Below are positions 7,419 to 15,161 of a stretch of 64,000 bases of DNA, in pieces. Each line of letters opens with the position of its first letter. Position 1 is the stretch's first letter. The DNA is taken from the NCBI RefSeq assembly GCF_018598185.1, contig NZ_JAHESC010000002.1, positions 222,682-286,681 on the forward strand. Reading direction: 5' to 3'. Made by a program: the position numbers and the translations under genes. The notes beneath the pieces were generated by a model. The model saw nothing but the letters and a program-made list of their open reading frames with translations, ran no database searches and was not told where the DNA came from. The DNA comes from Dawidia soli (GTDB lineage Bacteria > Bacteroidota > Bacteroidia > Cytophagales > Cyclobacteriaceae).

Positions 7419-8022
7419 CCCGGGCGCCGGTACCGCCAGAGAATTTTACAGCACCCGGGCGGTCGGCAATTTCGATGAGCAAGCTGACCTCACCAAAAAG
7501 CGTGAGGGGTATATCTTCAAAGGTATATTCCATACCGATGATGCCCTCGGGGCCGAACGTAATGTCGTTGCGGGTGTCGTTCTTAACCAACTGCGGCGGA
7601 GCATTCTCCTGGTAGTGATATCGTACTTTTGCGCTGCGCAGCATAGCACCAATGCCCCAATACCATTCGACTGTACCCTCTGAGGCCGGCGGGTCCATGG
7701 GGATGTTATAGTGGAACAGATAACGCCCCAGCAGGGTAAAGGTGGATTCCACCCGGTGGCTGAGGTAACGATCGCCGTCGTAGCGGGAAAAATGATCGAA
7801 CGAATTCTTATAGTAAGAGCGGTACCAGCCGTGAACACCGGAACCGAGTACAAACTCCAAAGCCTTGTTGGCAGGCAGGTAGCGCTTGTAGCTCACGCCC
7901 AGGGGATCGCCCAGGCGGATGCCGATGCTGTTAGGGGTTTCGTTGCGCTGGGCTTGTACGGTAGGGACAAACGCCACCAGCAACAAAAATATAGCGAACA
8001 CTTTTGTCAGGGACATGGTCAT
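7408..8022 (-). CDS. Exported beta-barrel-like protein, paralogue of the 8035-8784 product
   Basis: A 204-residue protein with a clear signal peptide (to about residue 24, ending VQAQ). The body alternates short beta-like strands and ends in Phe after an aromatic/hydrophobic strand (GGTGARVNF), as outer-membrane barrels do. It shares several blocks with its upstream neighbour: LGDP near the start of the mature part, YLSHRVES versus YLTHKVKS, and GPEGIIGMEY versus GPQAVIGIEY. The two genes are 12 bases apart and look like an ancient tandem duplication. I do not recognise a named family. A second ATG lies two codons inside the chosen start. Confidence 0.7.
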   Translation of the reverse strand: MTMSLTKVFAIFLLLVAFVPTVQAQRNETPNSIGIRLGDPLGVSYKRYLPANKALEFVLGSGVHGWYRSYYKNSFDHFSRYDGDRYLSHRVESTFTLLGRYLFHYNIPMDPPASEGTVEWYWGIGAMLRSAKVRYHYQENAPPQLVKNDTRNDITFGPEGIIGMEYTFEDIPLTLFGEVSLLIEIADRPGAVKFSGGTGARVNF

Positions 8023-8034
8023 GCGATGCGTAGG

Positions 8035-8784
8035 TTAAAAGATATAACGTAATCCGACTCCTCCTTCCACACGGCTCCAACCGGGATCAATTTCTACGTC
8101 GGTGAAATATTCCAGCTCCATAAAAGCGGAAATGGGCAATTGAAAATAGGAGTATTCAATGCCGATGACCGCCTGGGGGCCCTGTGTGAAACGCGAAGTT
8201 GAGAAATTTCCCAGATTATTCAGATCATTCGGTCCCGGAAGCCCCCCACTTTCATATACATAATCGTACCGTAACCGCGTATTCTTCCACTCCCAGCCGG
8301 CGCCGACATAAAATTGCAGACCGGGGGATATTACTTTGGCGTCGATGTGGTACAGAAGTTTCGCCTCCAGGATAAAGTCGGATTTTACTTTATGCGTGAG
8401 GTACGTAATGCTGGCGCCTTCGGACATGGTGTCCAGCTGTGTGTAGTAAGAGCCGAATTGCTGACGGTAGTAGTGGTTGTACAAACCGCTGGCGGGTTTG
8501 CCGGCGTCGATGGCCAGGGAAAAGTTTTTGTTGGGATAGAATTTATACGTCAGCGCGAAAGGATCGCCCAGCTTAAAACCGAAGCCGTGATAAGGATATT
8601 TGCTGTCTTCGAAAATAGGACAGGCAACTTTCGCTTTGGCGCCTTTCACCCGTGCGGCGTTGTAGTTATAGCGGTCCCGCGTATACGAGCTTTTTTTGAT
8701 GCTGCGCGATCGCGATCGTTGTGCCTGCGCGCTCAAACAAAGTGCGGCAAAAAGGATGAGGAGGATGGCCTTTTTGAAATACAT
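8035..8784 (-). CDS. Exported beta-barrel-like protein, paralogue of the 7408-8022 product
   Basis: A 249-residue protein with a signal peptide (LCLSAQAQ, cleavage near residue 21) followed by a basic Ser/Arg segment (RSRSRSIKKSS) and a beta-rich domain ending in GGVGLRYIF, a typical C-terminal barrel strand. It has the same block order as the 7408-8022 product but is about 45 residues longer, mostly at the N-terminus. The likely location is the outer membrane. It is probably first in a two-gene unit; a -7 box (TATATTTG) sits 6 bases before the start. No function is assigned. Confidence 0.7.
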   Translation of the reverse strand: MYFKKAILLILFAALCLSAQAQRSRSRSIKKSSYTRDRYNYNAARVKGAKAKVACPIFEDSKYPYHGFGFKLGDPFALTYKFYPNKNFSLAIDAGKPASGLYNHYYRQQFGSYYTQLDTMSEGASITYLTHKVKSDFILEAKLLYHIDAKVISPGLQFYVGAGWEWKNTRLRYDYVYESGGLPGPNDLNNLGNFSTSRFTQGPQAVIGIEYSYFQLPISAFMELEYFTDVEIDPGWSRVEGGVGLRYIF

Positions 8785-8789
8785 TGGAG

Positions 8790-8797
8790 CAAATATA
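8790..8797 (-). promoter_or_regulatory. -7 box for the paralogous barrel gene pair
   Basis: Minus-strand TATATTTG matches TAnnTTTG, with the ATG at 8784 only 6 bases away, so the message would be almost leaderless. A TTTG lies 24 bases upstream, slightly too far for a standard -33. Confidence 0.4.
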
Positions 8798-8820
8798 ACC
8801 GTTTTGCTCCGTTATCGCCC

Positions 8821-10593
8821 TCAAACAAACTCCTTATACTGCATTTTATGGAGCTGTGAATAATATCCCTCGCGCAACAGCAGCTCTTCGTGATGGCCGC
8901 TTTCCTTGATTTCGCCGTGATCCAGTACCAGGATCTTGTCTGCGCGCTGGATGGTAGACAACCGGTGGGCGATAACGATCGACGTCCGGCCCGACATCAT
9001 TTTAACAATGGCCTGCTGGATCATCTCTTCTGTTTCGGTATCGACCGACGAGGTGGCCTCATCGAGCACCAGGATCTTCGGATCATATACCATGGCCCGG
9101 ATAAACGAGATCAGCTGACGCTGCCCCACCGAAAGCGTGGCGCCGCGTTCCATGACATTATACGACAGTTTGCCGGGCAGCCGCTCGATAAATTTGCGGG
9201 CGCCGACCAACTCGGCGGCATGCCATACCATGGCTTCGGTAACGTCGGGGTTGCCGAGCGTAATATTATTAAAGATGGTGTCGCTAAACAGGAATACGTC
9301 TTGTAAAACCACGCCGATATTGCGGCGCAGTGTGCCCAAATCGTAGTCGTTGAGGTTTACGCCGTCTACGCGGATGGTGCCCTTGTTGATTTCGTAGAAC
9401 CGGTTCAACAGGTTGATGATCGACGACTTGCCCGCACCGGTGGCGCCCACCAGCGCGATGGTTTGCCCCGCGCGTATGTGCAGGGTTATATCTTTGAGCA
9501 CATAGTCGGGTTCGTTGTACGCAAACCACACATGCTCGAACGATACTTCACCGTTCAGGTGATCGGGTTTGTGCGCGCCGTTCTTTTGTACATGCTCTTC
9601 TTCGTCGAGCAGGTTCATGATGCGCGAGGAGCTTACAATGCCCATCTGCAAGGTATTATACCGGTCTGCGATCATGCGGATGGGCCGGAAGAACATCTGG
9701 ATGTACATGATGAAGGCAATGAGCTTGCCGATGGTGATGCCGGTCTCTTCGTAGTTGATGACCCCCTTCGCGCCGTACCACACCAGCAGGCCGATACCGG
9801 CGGCGGCAATGATCTCGGCTACGGGATAGTATACCGAATAATACAACACCGAGCGCAGGTTGGATTGTTTGTGCTCCTCGTTGATCTCTTTGAATTTTTC
9901 AAACTCACGTTTCTCGCTGCCAAAGATTTGCACGATGTTCATGCCCGTGATGTGCTCTTGTACGAACGTGTTGAGGTTTGCCACGGCGTTGCGCACATCG
10001 TTAAACGCTACCTTGATCTTCTCTTTGAAGACATACGTGCTGAGCAGCAGCAGCGGCAGCGTAGACAGGCTGAGCAAGGCCAGCCGCCAGTCCTCGTAGA
10101 ACATAAAACCCAGGATGAAAATGATCTGCAGGAGGTCGCCGGCCATGGCCGCCAGACCTTCACTAAAGACATCCGAGAGTGTCTCGACATCGGAGATGGT
10201 GCGGGTAACGAGACGGCCGATAGGGGTCTTATCAAAGAAGCGCAGCCGCAAGCCGATGATGTGTTGATACAGGCGTGCGCGGATGTCGCGGATCACTTGT
10301 TGCCCGAGCCATCCGGACAGGTATGTGTGTACGTACTGGGCAATGGAATTGATGACGAGCAGTACCAGGAGGATGACCATCATGTGCACCATGGCATCGT
10401 AGTTGCCGGTCGCGACATCTTTGTCCAGTGTATATTGGATGAGCACGGGCCGGGTGGGTGCCAGCACGCCCAGCACCAGGGTAAGCAGGATCACAGTAAT
10501 GAATCGGCCCCGGTAGGGTGTCACAAATTTCATCAACCGGCTGAGCACTGACCAGTCTATAATGTTGCCGCTGCTTACTTTTTCCTTCTCCAC
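8821..10593 (-). CDS. ABC exporter half-transporter, active Walker B with altered signature
   Basis: A 590-residue MsbA-like exporter half with six membrane helices and an ATPase domain. Walker A is GATGAGKSS (383-391); Walker B ILVLDE carries the catalytic Glu512; the switch histidine is in IVIAHR. The signature is LSVGQ (487-491) rather than LSGGQ. In a heterodimer with the 5601-7418 product, this Walker B would face the canonical LSGGQ (active site) and the LSVGQ would face the Asp-type Walker B (degenerate site). The start codon is GTG (10591-10593) with a good N-terminus (MEKEKVSSGN). The substrate is unknown. Confidence 0.88.
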   Translation of the reverse strand: MEKEKVSSGNIIDWSVLSRLMKFVTPYRGRFITVILLTLVLGVLAPTRPVLIQYTLDKDVATGNYDAMVHMMVILLVLLVINSIAQYVHTYLSGWLGQQVIRDIRARLYQHIIGLRLRFFDKTPIGRLVTRTISDVETLSDVFSEGLAAMAGDLLQIIFILGFMFYEDWRLALLSLSTLPLLLLSTYVFKEKIKVAFNDVRNAVANLNTFVQEHITGMNIVQIFGSEKREFEKFKEINEEHKQSNLRSVLYYSVYYPVAEIIAAAGIGLLVWYGAKGVINYEETGITIGKLIAFIMYIQMFFRPIRMIADRYNTLQMGIVSSSRIMNLLDEEEHVQKNGAHKPDHLNGEVSFEHVWFAYNEPDYVLKDITLHIRAGQTIALVGATGAGKSSIINLLNRFYEINKGTIRVDGVNLNDYDLGTLRRNIGVVLQDVFLFSDTIFNNITLGNPDVTEAMVWHAAELVGARKFIERLPGKLSYNVMERGATLSVGQRQLISFIRAMVYDPKILVLDEATSSVDTETEEMIQQAIVKMMSGRTSIVIAHRLSTIQRADKILVLDHGEIKESGHHEELLLREGYYSQLHKMQYKEFV

Positions 10594-10682
10594 GGAGTTG
10601 CGATGGTCTTAAAAAATTGGTGGTGTCCCGCCTACAGACTGCGAGAACTTATGTTTGAACGCTGAAAGGCACACAGATGTTC

Positions 10683-10711
10683 GCCGCCCCGGCTTTTTTT
10701 GCCCGGGCGGC
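10683..10711 (-). terminator. GC-rich hairpin after the M16 peptidase gene
   Basis: GCCGCCC pairs with GGGCGGC, extended by two pairs beyond a mismatch, around a loop that contains seven T. It lies just after the stop of the minus-strand gene at 10718. No T-run follows the stem, so it is only a possible terminator. Confidence 0.35.
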
Positions 10712-10717
10712 ATATTT

Positions 10718-11956
10718 CTAGGATACAGCCTTGTAATGCAGGGTGCTGGCATTCTCTTCCTGCAAGGTGCGGGCGGCCACGCGCTGCACGTCGGCTGCCG
10801 TTACGCGATTGATGCGGCTGCCCTCTTCGTTTACCAGGTTGGCATCGCCGGAAAGCTTGGAGAAGGCCAGGTTCATGGCGCGGTTCATCACTTCCATTTC
10901 CCCAAACTCCAGGCTGGACTCGGCTTGGTTTTTCACCTTCTCCAGTTCTTGCTCTGACACACCTTCGCGGATCAGCGTCTCGAGGATCTTGTCGACGGCC
11001 TGCTCGGCTTGCTCCAGGGTGAATCCGTCGCGCACGCGGCCGCTGATGACCAGCAGCCCTGGATCGATCGTGCCGGTGACAAAAGAAGAGATCGATGTAA
11101 AAATCTCCTGTTCCTTCACCAGCTGTTGGTACAACCGGCTGGACTGCCCGCGGCTGAGGATGTCGCTTAACAAGTCGGCAGCGTAATAATCGTCGTCAAA
11201 ACGTCCCGGCATGTGCCATGCTTTGTACAGCGCGTTGGCGGGTACTTTGGCTTCTACCGTCGCCAGGCGCTTGCTGCGTTGGCGAGGCTCGGGGGGCAAC
11301 TGCCGCGACCGGCCCTTGCCCGCGGGAATAGGTCCGAACCATTTTTCAGACAGCGCTTTGACCTGTGCCAGGGTAACGTTGCCGGCTACTACCAGAATGG
11401 CATTGTTGGGTACGTAGTGGGTAAAGAAAAAATCCTTTACGTCTTCCATCGTAGCTTCTTCAATGTGGCTGATCTCTTTGCCGATGGTGGCCCATTGGTA
11501 GGGGTGATGGTGGTACGCCAGGGGGCGAAGCTTGAGCCACACATCGCCGTAAGGCTGGTTGAGGTAGCGCTGCTTAAACTCTTCGATCACCACCTTGCGT
11601 TGCACCTCCAGTACTTTGGGGTCGAACGACAGGCTGAGCATGCGGTCGCTTTCCAGCCAGAAACCTGTCTCGAGGTTGGCGGAAGGCAACGTGAGGTAAT
11701 AGTTGGTGATATCGGTGTTGGTAAAGGCGTTGTTCTCGCCACCGACGCGTTGCAGCGGTTCGTCGTAGCTCGCAATGTTGCCCGAGCCGCCGAACATGAG
11801 GTGCTCGAACAAGTGCGCAAAGCCGGTCTTTTCGGGACGTTCGTCGCGGGAGCCGACGTCGTATAGTATGTTCATGACGGCGATCTGTACGGTATGGTCC
11901 TCATGGACGATCACGCGTAGGCCGTTTTCGAGGGTGAATTCGTTGAATGTGATCAT
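10718..11956 (-). CDS. M16-family zinc metallopeptidase (pitrilysin/processing peptidase type)
   Basis: A 412-residue single-length M16 protein. The inverted zinc motif HLFEH is at 48-52 with the third zinc ligand Glu125 or 126 in VVIEEFKQRY, about 75 residues later as the family requires, so it should be catalytically active. The second M16 domain with the substrate-binding Arg/Tyr region fills the rest. There is no signal peptide, so a cytoplasmic location is likely, although other Bacteroidota M16 proteins are exported. It appears monocistronic, with a hairpin behind it. Confidence 0.87.
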   Translation of the reverse strand: MITFNEFTLENGLRVIVHEDHTVQIAVMNILYDVGSRDERPEKTGFAHLFEHLMFGGSGNIASYDEPLQRVGGENNAFTNTDITNYYLTLPSANLETGFWLESDRMLSLSFDPKVLEVQRKVVIEEFKQRYLNQPYGDVWLKLRPLAYHHHPYQWATIGKEISHIEEATMEDVKDFFFTHYVPNNAILVVAGNVTLAQVKALSEKWFGPIPAGKGRSRQLPPEPRQRSKRLATVEAKVPANALYKAWHMPGRFDDDYYAADLLSDILSRGQSSRLYQQLVKEQEIFTSISSFVTGTIDPGLLVISGRVRDGFTLEQAEQAVDKILETLIREGVSEQELEKVKNQAESSLEFGEMEVMNRAMNLAFSKLSGDANLVNEEGSRINRVTAADVQRVAARTLQEENASTLHYKAVS

Positions 11957-11963
11957 GTGGCGC

Positions 11964-11971
11964 CAAAAATA
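11964..11971 (-). promoter_or_regulatory. Possible -7 box for the M16 peptidase gene
   Basis: Minus-strand TATTTTTG matches TAnnTTTG, 8 bases upstream of the ATG at 11956. No convincing -33 TTG is present. Confidence 0.35.
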
Positions 11972-12003
11972 ACAAGATCGGTGGAATTCTCTGCCGCCCG
12001 CTG

Positions 12004-15000
12004 TTATGCCGTGGGCGAAGCGGGGTTTAACGCTGGCAGCGTTATGATAAAGGTCGTGCCTTCGTCCAGCTTCGACCGTGCCTCGACCGTGCCGCCCAAC
12101 TTCAGAACCGATTCTTTCAGGATGTACAGGCCCAGGCCTGAGCCTTGTGCCTGCTCGCTGGCACGGTAGAACATGTCAAAGATGTGCCCCAGGTGATGGT
12201 TGTCAATGCCGCGGCCATTATCGCGCACAACGATGGTGTAATGCGTAGTGGTGGCGGTGAGCGAGATGCAAACGACCGGCTCGCGGTCGCCGCCAAACCA
12301 ATGAAACTTGATGGCGTTGGAGATCAGGTTGTTGAGGATGATCTTAAGCCGCACAACGTCGGCTACGATGGGCTGACCACCGGTGCCGTCTTCTACATCA
12401 AATTTGATCTTGCCGTAGTTCGGCGCATACTGGTGGTCGAGCAACAGGTTCTGCACAAAGACGGTAAATAAAAATGTTTCGGGCTTTACCGGCATGCGCG
12501 TGTTGCGCGAGTAACTCACCACCTCTTCGATAAACTTCTCCAGCTTGCGAATGCTGCGCTCCATCATGTCGAGGTATTGCTCGTGATTGGCGATGGACTT
12601 GTCCATGCGCGCCACCATGATCAGTCCCAGTACCGATTTGAGCGGGGCGCTGAGGTCGTGCGAAGCGCTGTAGACAAAGCGGTCCAGCTCGGCGTTGCGC
12701 TGCAGCAGCTCTTCGTTGGCCTTCTGCAGATCCAACGTACGTTCTTTGATCAGGTCGTGCAGGTAGGCCTTGCGTTTTTTCATGATGGCAGCGCTGACGG
12801 CATAAGAGGCCCAGGCGATCATGAGCGCGGCGAGGAGGATTAGAAAAATGAACTCGGCTTTTTGCCAATAGGGCTTGCCGATCGTCACGGTCGTCTCGGT
12901 GGGATCGCTCCACCCCAGTCCTGTATTTTTTTTCGCGCGTACCTGGAGCCTATGGCGGCCCGCCGACAGATCGGAGAGTGTGAGCGTATGGTCGTACATG
13001 GAGTGCCAGACGCTGTCGTCGTCCAGCCGCCACTGCATGTTGATCTTGTTCTCGGGAAAGGTGATGGGTGAGAACATCAGGGTGATAAAGGCGCCGTAGG
13101 GCGCCTGCAGGCCATGGCGAAAGCGCCGCGTCATGCCGTTCACGCTGGCATAGGTACAGAACGGCTGGGCGGTGGTGGCGTTGGTGCGGATGGACTTCGA
13201 GGCCAGGGCCAGGCCGAACGAGGTGCCGATCCAAAGCCGGTTATACCGGTCGATGAGGATGCCGTGGTCGGTGATGGTGTTGGAGGGCAAGCCGGTGTTT
13301 TCGTCGTATAGCCAGAGGTCTCCCGTGATCACATCATAGCGCATCAGGCCATAAGAATTGGAGAAGAGTATATAGCGGTCGTCGAGCGTTTCCACCGAGC
13401 TGACGGACGAGCTGGTAAGGGGCTCGCCAAGGTCGATGCGCTGCGTGGTATGCCCGTCGTAGCGCAGCAGCCCTTCGGTGGAAGCCAGCCAGACTATATC
13501 TTTCTGTACGGCCAGGTCGTGTATATTCAGGTCGCTTTCGACGGGGAAGTTTACCGGAAGGCTGACGTTCTGGAAGGTGTCGGCTTCGTGGGACTTGAAG
13601 AAGAGGTATCCACCCGCGCCGCTGGAGGCGAGGTATATACCGTCGTCGCCTTCACGCACCAGGTTGATCTGGCTTTGTTTCAGCAACGGCACATCGTAAT
13701 ACCGCAGCGAGAAGTCTTGGGTCGACATCCTTTTTACACGGCGGGCGCGCCCCTGACTGAGCCAGATATTCTGCTGCTTGTCGATAAACACATCGGCGAT
13801 AAAGCCGCCTTCTTTTGCAAAGTCCCATCGCTTCTTCAGCTTGTCGTGTTGGAACAGCAATACCTCGAACGACGTGCCGGCCCACAGACCCTGTTCGTTA
13901 AATTGCAGCGTTTGAAAATATCCATCGCGATTGAAATAGAGCAGCCGGTGTTCCCAGGCGCCGTCGCGACCGTGGTATAACCCGATCAGCGCTTCTTTGG
14001 AGCAGTAATACAACACGTCGTGTTCGGCGTCGTGGGCCATGCCTTCGATGAAGTGTGCCTGCGAGCGCATGTCGAGTACCTGGAACTGATTCTTTTGCAC
14101 CAGGATCAGCCCTTTGTCGGAGGCTACCCACAGGTCGTGTTCTTTACTGCTGAAGAGGGCGCTGGCGCCGATAAAGGAATAGGGTAACTTCTCGGCGTCT
14201 TCGTAGCGGCTGCCGGGCACCCGGTATACCTCTTCGTTAAACGTGCACACCCAAAGTGCATCGGACGTACGCAGCAGGTACGAGCAGTTGAGTGCCGGCA
14301 TCAGGCGATGCACGTTCTGGATCTCGCCATGGTGCAAGGTTGCTTCATATAAACCGTCGCCGGACGCGACCAGTAATTTACCCTTCTCAAAAAGTACGTG
14401 ACTGGAGTGACCCGGTAATGTCTGGGGCAGGAGCTCAAACGTGTCGGCGTTTTTGTTAAAGCGAAATACTTTGCCGGCATACCCCGCGGCGTAGAGGTTG
14501 CCGTCCTGGTCTTCGAAGAAATTATAGGATCGTATAAATACGGGTGATCGATGTTCGGGGCCGAAATCATAACGCTTCATGGCCTTGCCATCATACCGCA
14601 CGACCGCCTGGGTCTCGGCGATCCAAATGTTCTCGTGACGGTCTTCGTACAGCGTCTTGCCATACCAGATGGTGGTGTCGGTGGGATTACGGGTACCGCG
14701 CAGCAGCGAGTGAAAGATGACGGTGTCTACCTGGTTTTCGATCTCGATGAGGTCGAGATCGGCAATCGCGAGAAGCCTGCCTTTGCGGGTGGTGAGAAAA
14801 CCCTTGGCATACTGGCTATGCAAGGCTGACCGGTAGGTCGTGAAGCGCAAGCCGTCGTATTTCACAATGCCGTCGTCGGTGGCGATCCAGAAAAAACCGA
14901 GGGAGTCCTGGGCGGTGGCTTTGATAACATCGCTGGGGAGCCCTTGTTCTACGCGGTATTGATGAAAGCGATACTCCTGTGCGGACAGGTCCATGACAAC

Positions 15001-15039
15001 GAGCGAGAAAACCAGGAGGAGTGGTAGTCGGGTCAGCAT
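12004..15039 (-). CDS. Sensor histidine kinase with two-component-regulator propeller
   Basis: A 1011-residue sensor. Order: signal peptide (1-20), a periplasmic beta-propeller of repeated two-component-regulator blades (about 21-620, e.g. DDGIVKYDG, RLWIGTSFGLAL), a Y_Y_Y-type domain (about 650-725), one membrane helix (about 730-752), a coiled coil, a HisKA domain with phospho-acceptor His794 in SASHDLSAPLKS, and an HATPase domain with N box NLISNAIKF, VRDNGRGID and GSGLGLYI. Unlike the well-known hybrid forms in Bacteroidota it has no receiver or AraC output domain, and no response regulator is adjacent, so its partner must be elsewhere. The ligand is unknown. Confidence 0.88.
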   Translation of the reverse strand: MLTRLPLLLVFSLVVMDLSAQEYRFHQYRVEQGLPSDVIKATAQDSLGFFWIATDDGIVKYDGLRFTTYRSALHSQYAKGFLTTRKGRLLAIADLDLIEIENQVDTVIFHSLLRGTRNPTDTTIWYGKTLYEDRHENIWIAETQAVVRYDGKAMKRYDFGPEHRSPVFIRSYNFFEDQDGNLYAAGYAGKVFRFNKNADTFELLPQTLPGHSSHVLFEKGKLLVASGDGLYEATLHHGEIQNVHRLMPALNCSYLLRTSDALWVCTFNEEVYRVPGSRYEDAEKLPYSFIGASALFSSKEHDLWVASDKGLILVQKNQFQVLDMRSQAHFIEGMAHDAEHDVLYYCSKEALIGLYHGRDGAWEHRLLYFNRDGYFQTLQFNEQGLWAGTSFEVLLFQHDKLKKRWDFAKEGGFIADVFIDKQQNIWLSQGRARRVKRMSTQDFSLRYYDVPLLKQSQINLVREGDDGIYLASSGAGGYLFFKSHEADTFQNVSLPVNFPVESDLNIHDLAVQKDIVWLASTEGLLRYDGHTTQRIDLGEPLTSSSVSSVETLDDRYILFSNSYGLMRYDVITGDLWLYDENTGLPSNTITDHGILIDRYNRLWIGTSFGLALASKSIRTNATTAQPFCTYASVNGMTRRFRHGLQAPYGAFITLMFSPITFPENKINMQWRLDDDSVWHSMYDHTLTLSDLSAGRHRLQVRAKKNTGLGWSDPTETTVTIGKPYWQKAEFIFLILLAALMIAWASYAVSAAIMKKRKAYLHDLIKERTLDLQKANEELLQRNAELDRFVYSASHDLSAPLKSVLGLIMVARMDKSIANHEQYLDMMERSIRKLEKFIEEVVSYSRNTRMPVKPETFLFTVFVQNLLLDHQYAPNYGKIKFDVEDGTGGQPIVADVVRLKIILNNLISNAIKFHWFGGDREPVVCISLTATTTHYTIVVRDNGRGIDNHHLGHIFDMFYRASEQAQGSGLGLYILKESVLKLGGTVEARSKLDEGTTFIITLPALNPASPTA

Positions 15040-15135
15040 GTAGCGGAATCGGAGATAAAGTTAACAGTTTCTTTATAACAACGGGCCTCGGCGCTTTATA
15101 TGATTTGCGGGTCAATGGTAAGTCAAAAACTCGGT

Positions 15136-15143
15136 TAACTTTG
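15136..15143 (+). promoter_or_regulatory. -7 box for the fused 2-oxoacid dehydrogenase E1 gene
   Basis: TAACTTTG matches TAnnTTTG, 18 bases before the ATG at 15162. It rules out the longer frame beginning at 15021 as the translated start. The nearest TTTG upstream (15104) is 28 bases away, too far for a standard -33. Confidence 0.4.
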
Positions 15144-15161
15144 CGCCACCAGAAACCATCT

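Noticed and set aside
9463..10551. 362-codon plus frame opposite the second ABC gene
   Set aside because: Antisense shadow; the minus strand has complete ABC motifs.
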